A DNA stretch of 37,475 nucleotides, from positions 1-37,475 of the forward strand of contig JAFGCA010000710.1 in the NCBI GenBank assembly GCA_016932895.1, written 5' to 3'. Below are positions 17,999 through 25,340 of the stretch, piece by piece. Each line of letters starts with the position of its first letter. The first letter of the stretch is position 1. The notes under the pieces are model-generated. The model did no database searches. It worked only from the letters and a program-made list of their open reading frames with translations, and was not told where the DNA came from. This DNA is from Sedimentisphaerales bacterium (GTDB lineage: Bacteria > Planctomycetota > Phycisphaerae > Sedimentisphaerales > SG8-4). A program made the position numbers and the translations under genes.

Positions 17999-18226
17999 TC
18001 AGCCGTGACCCTGCCGATGCTTGGTCGCGTGCGTGCCCTCTGCGATGCGCCTGTTCCTGCTGCTGGTATACTTCCATTCCGCCAGCACCCACAGCAGACT
18101 GCACAGGATCGAGATCGCGCAGACCACGGCGATGGGCATGAACGCCTCCAATTGCGGCAGGTCGATCCGCGGCGCCAACGTTCGCAGGTCCGGCGGTTCG
18201 GCAAGTGTCTTGAGCCATCCGGTCAT
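17999..18226 (-). CDS. Small single-pass membrane protein, unknown function
   Basis: A 75-residue protein from ATG 18226, preceded by a strong AAGGAGG at good distance; this decides the start over the longer open frame. An N-terminal soluble stretch (TGWLKTLAEPPDLRTLAP) is followed by one membrane helix (FMPIAVVCAISILCSLLWVL) and a basic tail (RNRRIAEGTHATKHRQGHG). The short tail after the helix looks like a cytoplasmic anchor. I do not recognise the family. It is convergent with the 78-residue membrane protein. A GC-rich 7-bp hairpin lies between them (17828-17847) but has no T-tract. Confidence 0.65.
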   Translation of the reverse strand: MTGWLKTLAEPPDLRTLAPRIDLPQLEAFMPIAVVCAISILCSLLWVLAEWKYTSSRNRRIAEGTHATKHRQGHG

Positions 18227-18740
18227 GATATCCTCCTTGACCCTCTGGAACCAGGACAGTGCCCATAGCCTACCGACGCCGTCTCGGGAATTCCACAGTT
18301 TTATTTGCTCTGCCCGTGCGTAACGCGCCGGTGCTCTGCCCGTAGTCTCGGCGCGGGTATGTGGGGGGGCTGCCTCCGTCATTGCCGCCGCTGATGCACC
18401 CGCGGCGCCCACTCCGGAAACGTCTCACGGCTTGCATTCCCGCGACCTTCCGTGCCGAAAAAGGAACGGCAAGGCAGTAGGAATAGCCAAATTCACGCAC
18501 CACCTTAGAACCCAATCCCGGTGACATCGAAAAAATTCTTATCTCTTTGTCGGGCGCGACTTGCGCGCATCGCGCCGATGGCATTTCTCATTTTTTTCGC
18601 AAAATTCGTGCAGCTTTTCGCTAAGTACGGAGGACGTCGTTTTTTCGACGGCGTCGTGGGGACGGGAGGATCGGAGGCGTCGGGCGGTCCCGCGCGGTCT
18701 CGGAGGCGGCAATCGCAAGCCCTGAAGGGTAGCGATCGCG
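18227..18740. other. 514-bp region without a recognised gene
   Basis: Frames crossing this stretch have poor composition and no recognisable similarity. It holds an A/T-richer patch around 18525-18660 with T-runs and a small hairpin (CGTCG, T6, CGACG) just upstream of the HNH-AP2 gene. It may contain promoter or flank sequence of that gene. I see nothing firm in it. Confidence 0.5.
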
Positions 18741-19442
18741 TTGAAGACCCGACGCTGCGACAACTGTGTGTACGCCAACCCCCTGGCCTGCGGCGACGAG
18801 ACCCTGCTGGTCTGTGCCAACACCCCGGCCGCACCGGGCCGGCTCGTGTGCGTCCAGCCCGACGGCGCCTGCCGCTGCTTCCGCAGGAAACGTCCGCCCG
18901 TGCTCCGTCTGCCCCCGCCCGAACCGCCCAACGACGAGATCCGTTACATCCCGCTGACCCGCGGCAAGTTTGCCATCGTCGACGCCGCCGATTACGAGAG
19001 TCTCAGCCTGCACAAGTGGCTCGCCAACGGCGATGAGAAACGCGGCTTCTACGCCGCACGCCGAGTCGGAAACAAGCTGGTGCTCATGCACCGCGTCATC
19101 ATGAATCCGCCCGACGGGACGGTCGTCGATCACGTCAACCGCAACAGCCTGAACAACCGCCGCTGTAACCTGCGCATCTGTACGCAGAAGGAAAACTCAC
19201 GCAACGGCCGGCCCAGCCGCCGCTCCACCTCCCGCTTCAAAGGCGTCTATTTCCACAAGAAGACCCGAAAATGGATTGCGACCATCGGCTATAACGGCAA
19301 GACGATCCACCTCGGCTCCTTCGACGACGAAGTCGAAGCCGCCAAAGCCTACGACCGAAAAGCCTACGAACTCTTCGGCCACTTCGCCTACCTGAACTTC
19401 CCCGAAGAAATCAACCAAAACCCCGAGAAAGACAAACCGTGA
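18741..19442 (+). CDS. HNH endonuclease with AP2 DNA-binding domain and Cys-rich N-terminus
   Basis: A 233-residue protein in three parts. Residues 1-47 are rich in Cys (C-x2-C at 6-9, then 17, 25, 37, 44, 46), likely a zinc ribbon. Residues ~65-155 are an HNH nuclease of the homing type: LMHRVIM, VVDHVNRNSLNNRRCNLR (His117, Asp130-His131, Asn139) and the trailing ENSRN. Residues ~164-222 are an AP2 domain (SRFKGVYFHKK, KWIATIGYNGK, GSFDDEVEAAKAYDRKA, AYLNF), which binds DNA. This HNH+AP2 pairing is known from phage and free-standing homing-like endonucleases. The start is TTG 18741 with only a weak ribosome site (GAAGGG, 12 bases upstream). It probably acts as a selfish or genome-mobile nuclease. 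The target is unknown, and no interrupted gene is evident on either side. Confidence 0.85.
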   Translation: MKTRRCDNCVYANPLACGDETLLVCANTPAAPGRLVCVQPDGACRCFRRKRPPVLRLPPPEPPNDEIRYIPLTRGKFAIVDAADYESLSLHKWLANGDEKRGFYAARRVGNKLVLMHRVIMNPPDGTVVDHVNRNSLNNRRCNLRICTQKENSRNGRPSRRSTSRFKGVYFHKKTRKWIATIGYNGKTIHLGSFDDEVEAAKAYDRKAYELFGHFAYLNFPEEINQNPEKDKP

Positions 19443-19728
19443 CGGCCCGAACGAAATTAACGCAATCCCGCCCGGACTTTTTTCTTGGCGCCGGGCTTGT
19501 TCTGGCCGATGCTGCTGACAGAATCACCGGGCCTTTGTACGGACTGGCTTCAACAAGACGCGAAATGGCGGATACATTGGCTTATACTGCTTGCGGTTGC
19601 AGAAAATCATTGTCACGTAGAGTCGAAGTCGTATTATTATGCCAAGGTAGCTTGTTGGATTCTTCCTGTGTCGCTGCCTGTGCTTGGTTATCGGATACCA
19701 GCAATCTCAGTGGAACTCGCAGAGATCG

Positions 19729-22700
19729 ATGATGGCAGAATCACGTTTAAAACACTTTCACGAACAGTTGCACTGGCCAGAATCGGAGAAGATTTTTAAT
19801 CCGTCTGGTGCAGGGCCCTCTGTATACGCAAGGCTGGCGCGGCAGAAGATCGAGCAACCTTTACGTCGGTATATGAAGTCGGATGGAGTGGCTGTCGGCG
19901 TTCTGATGGGGGCACCGTGCGCGGATGGTTCAGATGCTCCAATCGCCATTGTTTGCGAGTTTGTCAGTGCCCTGACCGAGACGCAACTCTCAGAGACTCG
20001 GCGCCTAGCATGGAACTTCTGTCGTGCACCTCTCTTGATTACCATTGAACCTCAACTGGTGCGCGTCTGGAGTTGCTATGAACGCCCGGAAGGCGATACA
20101 GGTCGCTTCGAGCCCCTCCCCATAGAGGAAAGATCGATCGACGCATGCTTTGATCTATCGCCTCTGAGGGAAAGTCTTCATTGGATGCACTTGGCTTCCG
20201 CGCAGTTTCTTCAGCGTCACGCAGATCGATTCAAGCGCAATGAGCGAGCGGACAACAGTCTCCTGGAGAATCTCCGTTATATTCGAGAGAGAGTTACCGC
20301 TGATTTGGATGAGACGGTTGCCCACGATCTGCTTGCAAGAATCATTTTCATCCAGTTTCTTTTCCAGCGCAAGGACAGCAACGGTGCTGCGGCTCTTGGT
20401 ACGATGAAACTCGCCGCACTGCACAAGCGAGGAATTTTATCTTCTGCATATCGTGATTTGGCAGACATCCTTCGCCGCAAGAAGGACACGTTTGCGCTCT
20501 TCCGGTGGCTTAATACGCGGTTCAATGGAGATCTCTTTCCATCCAGCTTTTCGAGAGAAGAAACCGTTGTCAAGAAACGCCATCTCGACCTCCTCGCTGA
20601 TTTTGTGAGTGGCGATCTCAAAATGGACACCGGGCAACGTCTGCTTTGGCCTCAGTATTCCTTTGACACCATTCCCCTGGAATTCATCAGCAGCATCTAT
20701 GAAGAGTTCGTGACCAAAAGGACGGATGGCGAGGAGGGGATCGGTGAGCACTACACAAGGCCTTTTCTTGTGGATTTTATCCTCGATAAGGTCCTGCCAT
20801 GGAACGGCGATAAATGGCAAGTTCGGATTCTTGACCCTTGCTGTGGGTCAGGCGTATTCCTCGTTAAGGCGTTTCAGAGGCTTGTCTACCGCTGGCGTGC
20901 CACGAATCCAGGGAAAGAGCCTCCAGCATCTGTTTTGCGCAATCTACTCGAGAACTGGCTCTTTGGGCTTGATGTCAGCGAACGTGCGATCCACGTTGCT
21001 TCGTTCAGCCTGTATCTGGCTATGTGCGATGAGATTGACCCGCGACACTACTGGAGTTCGGTTCGCTTCCCTACCCTCAGAGGAAAAACACTTCGCTCAT
21101 GTGATTTCTTCTCGGAGGAGGCAGAGGGCATTAGGTGCAAAGAGGATGCGTCGTCTTATGATCGCATCATTGGCAACGCTCCCTGGGGCAAGGACAGTCT
21201 CACAGACCTGGCCAAGGAGTGGGCAAACGCTCACAATTGGCCAACGGTGGGCGAACAATCGGGCGTCTTGTTTCTTGCGAAAGCTGCCTGCTTGTGCCGC
21301 CCGCGCGGCCGGATAAGCATGATCCAGCCATCGGGGTCGCTTCTTTTCAACATAGCGCCAACGGCGCTGGCGTTCAGGAAAAAGCTGTTCAGCCGCTTCA
21401 AAGTTGACGAAGTCGTCAACCTATCCGACCTTCGTTTTTTGAAGCTATTCCCGAAAGCTGTGGGACCTGCCTGCATCATAACGATGCGTCCGGTTGCTCC
21501 GACCGATGATCGGATCGCATACTGGTCACCCAAACAGATTCGCGCAGAGGAAGGCCAGTACCGAGTTGTAATCGATGAACAAGATCTTAATTGGGTTTGG
21601 CCTGATGAAGCGGCTGATGACCCTGTCGTGTGGCCGGCCCTGACGTGGGGCGGGCGAAGAGATCTTGCGCTCGTCTCAAGGCTCCAGAGAACGGACACGC
21701 TAGGTATGGCAATCGCAGAGGGTAAAATCAAATTCCAAAGAGGATTCCAGCGAGGTAAGCCAGAAAATGCACGACCGAAGACCGAGTTTACAGGTCTGCG
21801 ATTACTGGAGCGTCACGAACATTGGAGGGACTGTCCTTCTGTTGCACGTGTGACACAGTTTAGGAAGAATGACAACTCCATGTTTGAACGTCCACGGCCG
21901 ATTGACGTTTATCAATTGCCTGCCCTGATCCTCAAAGAGTCGTGGTCCGTTTCAGCAGGAGGCCGATTTCGAGGGATTCTCGTGGAGCCATTGGGAAGAG
22001 AGAAATACTTGCTCTTCTCCAAGTCTTTTCTGAGTATCCAGTGCACAGAAAAGAAGCTACTTGAGGCGCTTGCCGTTGCAATCAACAGTTCTTTTGCAGT
22101 TTACTACATGTATATGACCTCTGGTAGACTTGCAAGCTACAGACCTGCTTTGCGAAATGCGGACGTCACGATGCTGCCATTGCCTCTTTCTAACGCTGTG
22201 TTGCCTTCTCAGGCTCTCGGCCTGCTTGAGGACAACCGCGACAAGGTCGCCCTTGATATCTATAACCTTCGTGAAGATGGAGCCGAACGGGTCCTTGTAG
22301 AAGACTTCTGTGACATTACGCTGCCGGATTTCAAGGACGCGCGACACACACCTGGACGACACGTCGTGCAGGACCCAGAGTCGGCGAACCACGGATGTCT
22401 TTCTGTTTATTGCCAATGGTTCATGCAAGTCATGCAGGCTTGTTTTGGGCGGGACAAAGCCCTATGTGCTACGGTCTTCCGTCCGGGGGGCACGATTGCC
22501 CTTCCAGTGTGCGTTGTGGCGTTTCATTTAGAGTGGTCGAGAAACGAACCAATCAAGGTGGAGTCTATTTCGGACAACGATTTCCTGTCGAAGCTACGCC
22601 AATTAGATGAGGGCCAGGAATTCCGCGTTCCGAACTGGGAGGGGATATACTATCGGCGTGTCTCACGAATCTATCATGTTACATCGATGAGTGACCGCAA

Positions 22701-22890
22701 TGGCGAAAGGAAGGTTCCGACGGTTTTTATAATCAAGCCAAACCAGGTGCGCTATTGGACACGTTCGGTTGCGATGCGGGATGCCGACGAAGTGGCCGCA
22801 GACGTTATGCGGTGGGCTGACACAATTACTAACGAGTGTGGCGGAGGACTGCATGACGCGGAGGTTGACTCCTCTTCAGAGACATTTTGA
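19729..22890 (+). CDS. N6-adenine DNA methyltransferase (Eco57I/type IIG-like), restriction or defence gene
   Basis: A protein of about 1053 residues. The N-terminal ~300 residues include VCEFVSALTETQLSETRRL and APLLITIEPQLVRVW, a pattern seen ahead of type IIG-like methylases. A GEHYTRPFLVDFILDKVL entry segment is followed by the S-adenosylmethionine motif DPCCGSG (369-375) and the catalytic motif NAPW (483-486), where NPPW/Y is usual. The long C-terminal region should be the target-recognition part. It would methylate adenine and may itself cut DNA. Starts at 19729 or 19732 (ATGATG) are preferred over TTG 19684; ribosome sites are weak. Base composition is visibly less GC-rich than its neighbours, suggesting horizontal transfer. 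The next gene overlaps its end by 38 bp. The 286 bp upstream hold no convincing gene. BREX PglX was considered, but no other BREX gene is present. Confidence 0.85.
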   Translation: MMAESRLKHFHEQLHWPESEKIFNPSGAGPSVYARLARQKIEQPLRRYMKSDGVAVGVLMGAPCADGSDAPIAIVCEFVSALTETQLSETRRLAWNFCRAPLLITIEPQLVRVWSCYERPEGDTGRFEPLPIEERSIDACFDLSPLRESLHWMHLASAQFLQRHADRFKRNERADNSLLENLRYIRERVTADLDETVAHDLLARIIFIQFLFQRKDSNGAAALGTMKLAALHKRGILSSAYRDLADILRRKKDTFALFRWLNTRFNGDLFPSSFSREETVVKKRHLDLLADFVSGDLKMDTGQRLLWPQYSFDTIPLEFISSIYEEFVTKRTDGEEGIGEHYTRPFLVDFILDKVLPWNGDKWQVRILDPCCGSGVFLVKAFQRLVYRWRATNPGKEPPASVLRNLLENWLFGLDVSERAIHVASFSLYLAMCDEIDPRHYWSSVRFPTLRGKTLRSCDFFSEEAEGIRCKEDASSYDRIIGNAPWGKDSLTDLAKEWANAHNWPTVGEQSGVLFLAKAACLCRPRGRISMIQPSGSLLFNIAPTALAFRKKLFSRFKVDEVVNLSDLRFLKLFPKAVGPACIITMRPVAPTDDRIAYWSPKQIRAEEGQYRVVIDEQDLNWVWPDEAADDPVVWPALTWGGRRDLALVSRLQRTDTLGMAIAEGKIKFQRGFQRGKPENARPKTEFTGLRLLERHEHWRDCPSVARVTQFRKNDNSMFERPRPIDVYQLPALILKESWSVSAGGRFRGILVEPLGREKYLLFSKSFLSIQCTEKKLLEALAVAINSSFAVYYMYMTSGRLASYRPALRNADVTMLPLPLSNAVLPSQALGLLEDNRDKVALDIYNLREDGAERVLVEDFCDITLPDFKDARHTPGRHVVQDPESANHGCLSVYCQWFMQVMQACFGRDKALCATVFRPGGTIALPVCVVAFHLEWSRNEPIKVESISDNDFLSKLRQLDEGQEFRVPNWEGIYYRRVSRIYHVTSMSDRNGERKVPTVFIIKPNQVRYWTRSVAMRDADEVAADVMRWADTITNECGGGLHDAEVDSSSETF

Positions 22891-23512
22891 TGTCCCCAGG
22901 GATTTTGTGGACCTGGCAAGGCAATGGGCGCCTGATGCAATTGATACGATGCTCAGTTGTGTATGGAAGGGATTTGATCAATTGAAAGTAGAGTCCTTCC
23001 AGCTAGAACGGGATGACCAAAATGTTGAGGATGATATTACGTTTTACGCCTATCTGCGGATACACGAGTTGATTGATGATAGGGCCCCCTATACGTTCGT
23101 GCACAAGCCTCCAGAGAATGAGCGTCGCACAGGAGCTATGGGATCCTCGCCGACGCCCGATAGTGGATTCGTGTTCAAAGCGAATCCGAGAGCGATCTTG
23201 CCAGTAGAAGCGAAGCTTCTGCGAACCGACGGGGCTGTTTCAGCCTATGTAACCGAGATTCACGATAACTTCCTTTCTGGACGTTATGCATTCTTTTCCA
23301 GCGAAGGCGCCATGTTGGGCTACCTGCTGAGTGGCCTGCCATCAAAGGTATTTGGCAGTATCTCCAGACAAATGAGGTGTGCTCTGAAGGAACACTCAGT
23401 GTTTTCAGACCGGAACCACAGGATATCAGAGCACGCGCGAGACGCTGGCGGCCGCACACGGCAGCCCTTTCGATGTCATCATATGATCATCGATTTCAGT
23501 CATCACCCATAA
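22853..23512 (+). CDS. PD-(D/E)XK-like nuclease candidate, partner of the methyltransferase
   Basis: A 219-residue protein whose ATG 22853 has GGAGG at ideal spacing inside the end of the methyltransferase gene (38-bp overlap), so the two are translationally coupled. The middle shows a PD-(D/E)XK-like pattern: TPDSGFVF (Pro102-Asp103), then after 15 residues PVEAKLL (Glu119-x-Lys121), followed by an AYVTEIHDNFLSGRYAFF helix and EGAMLGYLLSG. Many restriction nucleases use this fold. A Glu/Asp-rich segment (ERDDQNVEDD) precedes it. I infer a cutting or DNA-sensing partner of the methylase, i.e. a two-gene restriction/defence unit; this is not proven. The last ~35 residues are basic and low in similarity to anything I know. 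Like the methyltransferase, it is less GC-rich than the flanks. Confidence 0.7.
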   Translation: MTRRLTPLQRHFDVPRDFVDLARQWAPDAIDTMLSCVWKGFDQLKVESFQLERDDQNVEDDITFYAYLRIHELIDDRAPYTFVHKPPENERRTGAMGSSPTPDSGFVFKANPRAILPVEAKLLRTDGAVSAYVTEIHDNFLSGRYAFFSSEGAMLGYLLSGLPSKVFGSISRQMRCALKEHSVFSDRNHRISEHARDAGGRTRQPFRCHHMIIDFSHHP

Positions 23513-23678
23513 CTTCTCGATTCCCTACTGCGGCAGCATCCTGCAACTGACAGGCAAAGGTTCTCTGTTCGTCGGGCCCGTGGCCTGCGGCCGTTCTGTC
23601 TGGCCATCCGGGTATGACGGCGTAGGTGGAGGCGTGGAGTTGCGTTGGGCGTTGGTGGCGGGAGAGGGCAAGAATTGC

Positions 23679-23735
23679 TTGGCGTTTGGCGATCGAGTTG
23701 GTATGATTGAACCAGAGTTGAACTATAGTGGTTCA
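23679..23735 (+). promoter_or_regulatory. vapBC promoter and likely autoregulatory operator
   Basis: TTGGCG (23679-23684) and TATGAT (23702-23707) are 17 bp apart. Directly downstream lies an inverted repeat, TGAACCA (23708-23714) and TGGTTCA (23729-23735), just before the antitoxin gene. Ribbon-helix-helix antitoxins usually bind such repeats to repress their own operon, so this is the likely VapB operator. Confidence 0.5.
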
Positions 23736-23751
23736 CTTTTGGGGTGTCAAG

Positions 23752-24009
23752 GTGAAGTCGATTACGATTCATAATCTGGATGACTCGTTAGAGGCGATGA
23801 TTGCGGAGCGGGCCAGGAAGGAGGGTTTGAGTCTGAATAAGACGGTCAAGCTGCTGTTGCGCAAGGCTCTGGGTCTGGATCCGGCGGGCGGAACGGAGAA
23901 GAAAGGCGATTTTTCCGAGCTTTGCGGCGTCTGGTCCAAGGGCGAGAAGGCCGAGTTTGACAGGAGCACCAAGGACCTGCGCAGGGTCGAGCAACGGGAT
24001 TGGCAATGA
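23752..24009 (+). CDS. vapB: VapB-type ribbon-helix-helix antitoxin
   Basis: An 85-residue protein. The N-terminal ~45 residues form a ribbon-helix-helix DNA-binding domain: a beta strand KSITIHNLDD, helix SLEAMIAERARKEG, then LSLNKTVKLLLRKALGL. The remaining acidic and polar tail (FSELCGVWSKGEKAEFD) is the part that normally wraps and blocks the toxin's PIN active site. Start GTG 23752 is chosen because it directly precedes the RHH strand and has TGGGG seven bases upstream; the earlier GTG 23728 lies in the operator. It overlaps the toxin gene by 4 bp (ATGA), the usual coupling. It should neutralise VapC and repress the operon through the inverted repeat upstream. Confidence 0.88.
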   Translation: MKSITIHNLDDSLEAMIAERARKEGLSLNKTVKLLLRKALGLDPAGGTEKKGDFSELCGVWSKGEKAEFDRSTKDLRRVEQRDWQ

Positions 24010-24410
24010 GAAAAATCCTGATCGACACCAGCGCGTACAGCGCGCTGCTGCGCGGCAGTACCGAGGTCCTTGAGGCCCTGGAACGGGCGGATTTGGTGTA
24101 CCTGTCGATTTTCGTGCTGGCCGAGTTGTACGTCGGCTTCAAGGGCGGCTCGAAAGAGGCGGCGAACAAGCGGCTGCTCGGGCGGTTCCTGGGGCGGCCG
24201 ACGGTTCGGATTCTCCACGCTACGGAAGAGACCGCGGACGTCTTCGCTGTCATCAAGTGCGCCCTCAAGCGGGGCGGAACGCCTATCCCGCTCAACGATG
24301 TGTGGATAGCGGCCCACGCCGTCGAGACCGGCTCGCTTCTCGTGACCTTCGACTCCCATTTCACCAAGGTCAGCGGCCTACGCCTGTGGGACGGCGCTGC
24401 GCGGGAATGA
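24006..24410 (+). CDS. vapC: VapC-type PIN-domain toxin ribonuclease
   Basis: A 134-residue PIN-domain protein with the expected acidic residues: Asp7 in ILIDTSAYSALL, Glu40 in FVLAELYVGF, Asp98 in PLNDVWIAAHA and Asp116 in LVTFDSHF. PIN toxins of VapBC pairs cut tRNA or rRNA, using a metal held by these acids, and halt translation when the antitoxin is lost. ATG 24006 overlaps the vapB stop as ATGA. All catalytic residues are present, so it is presumably functional. Its target RNA cannot be predicted. It is the second of three mobile- or defence-type modules in this island. Confidence 0.93.
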   Translation: MRKILIDTSAYSALLRGSTEVLEALERADLVYLSIFVLAELYVGFKGGSKEAANKRLLGRFLGRPTVRILHATEETADVFAVIKCALKRGGTPIPLNDVWIAAHAVETGSLLVTFDSHFTKVSGLRLWDGAARE

Positions 24411-24492
24411 CAGCGGGGGGCGCGTTTGGGATTGGGCCGTTGCTTATTCGGGCTTGTTTGGGATTTTGGATTCGGTGCTTCGTGCTTGCGGG

Positions 24493-24578
24493 CTACTTTT
24501 TGTAGGCCGTCTTGGGGTCGTAGACTTTTTTGGCGATGAACTCGAGGTCGGCGGTGGCACCGGTTTTCCGGCGCAGTC
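24493..24578 (-). pseudogene. Diverged hisI 3'-end remnant
   Basis: Directly after the HEPN gene's stop, the - strand encodes KTGATADLEFIAKKV then YDPKTAYKK and a stop, lining up without gaps with the last 24 residues of HisI at 25341 (KPNTEKDLQLIAEKV then YDPKATYGK). A 19-base block TTGGGGTCGTAGACTTTTT is shared exactly. The rest of hisI is absent here. It marks a former hisI end or one carried in by the inserted toxin-antitoxin module. Confidence 0.75.
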
Positions 24579-24580
24579 TA

Positions 24581-24919
24581 TCAGTTGCCGAGGAGTTGTT
24601 TGACTTGCTGGTGCAGCTTGGGCAGGTCGGCCTGGAGGATGCCCCAGACGGTCTGGTTTTCCACGACGGCATATCCGTGCACGATGACGTTTCGCAAGTT
24701 GACAATCTCGCGGGCGTCTTCAATTTGCCCTTCAATCTCTTCATCCAGCCGCACGGCCTGATTGAGAGCTTCGCCCACGATCATGAGCTGGCGCTCGACC
24801 GCTGATCGGAAGAGGAGGTCGTTCTCATAATCGGCCAGGGTTTTGTTCTCGACGAACTGCAAGATCGCCTCACAGGCCTTGAGGATGTCGTACAGGTACT
24901 TTTTGCTCTCAGGCGGCAT
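24581..24919 (-). CDS. hepT: HEPN-domain toxin ribonuclease (HepT, DUF86 family)
   Basis: A 112-residue all-helical HEPN protein with the active-site motif R-x4-H-x-Y in LRNVIVHGYAVV and the family's ERQLMIVGEALNQA helix. HepT toxins are ribonucleases, and in type VII pairs the cognate MNT antitoxin silences them by adding AMP to the Tyr of this motif, which is present. ATG 24919 overlaps the end of the MNT gene by 11 bp on the same strand, the standard order for the pair. It is followed directly by the hisI tail remnant. It is complete and probably functional. Confidence 0.92.
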   Translation of the reverse strand: MPPESKKYLYDILKACEAILQFVENKTLADYENDLLFRSAVERQLMIVGEALNQAVRLDEEIEGQIEDAREIVNLRNVIVHGYAVVENQTVWGILQADLPKLHQQVKQLLGN

Positions 24920-25220
24920 AGATCTGCTTTCGCCCCTTGTCGATGGATTCGCGCAGGTATGGGTTCGTCACGGCCCCGGCTTCTACGAGGTCTACGGGGT
25001 GGGCGAACAAGTCCTGGAGGGCGGCGAGGAGTCCGAAGTACGCCTTGCCGTGGCGGATCGGCTCCATTGGCTCAAATTCGACGAGAAAGTCAACGTCGCT
25101 TCTCTCGGCGTCGAAGGCGGCCTCGACAAGGGCCGAGCCAAACACATCCAAACGCCTGACGCCGAACTGCCGGCACAGGTCTCGCAGGCTTTCTCTGTGA
25201 TCGCCGATAACACTAATCAC
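24909..25220 (-). CDS. mntA: MNT-domain nucleotidyltransferase antitoxin (MntA)
   Basis: A minimal nucleotidyltransferase of about 103 residues with the hallmark GS...DxD: RRLDVFGSALVEAAF followed by ERSDVDFLVEFEP. Such proteins transfer AMP to the HEPN toxin's active-site Tyr and so act as antitoxin. The start is GTG 25220, preceded at about ten bases by AAGGG; TTG 25238 is an alternative. Upstream lies a consensus promoter (TTGACA-17-TAGACT) whose -10 sits inside a perfect palindrome, suggesting self-regulation. The gene lies between hisI and hepT, and the whole cassette is bounded by two hisI ends. Confidence 0.9.
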   Translation of the reverse strand: MISVIGDHRESLRDLCRQFGVRRLDVFGSALVEAAFDAERSDVDFLVEFEPMEPIRHGKAYFGLLAALQDLFAHPVDLVEAGAVTNPYLRESIDKGRKQIYAA

Positions 25221-25263
25221 GATGACCGCACCCTTCAAGCGATGACGGTTTTGAGTGCAACAC

Positions 25264-25296
25264 GCGTAGTCTACGCAAGGGAAGCGTTGGTGTCAA
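25264..25296 (-). promoter_or_regulatory. mntA-hepT promoter with palindromic operator
   Basis: On the - strand TTGACA (25296-25291) and TAGACT (25273-25268) are 17 bp apart. The -10 lies within the perfect palindrome GCGTAG-T-CTACGC (25264-25276). The expected start is near 25261, about 40 nt before the antitoxin gene. The palindrome is a natural site for autoregulation. Confidence 0.65.
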
Positions 25297-25340
25297 TACG
25301 CTCGCGGCAGCATCCGGGCCGGGCAGGCCTGGTTCGGCGG

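Noticed and set aside
19439..19799. Two overlapping ~100-codon frames before the methyltransferase
   Set aside because: No recognisable domain or ribosome site; they run into the methyltransferase gene. May be decayed flank sequence, but not supportable as genes.
19729..23512. BREX (PglX) or type I restriction system
   Set aside because: No PglZ, BrxC, HsdS or HsdR-like helicase is present in the window.
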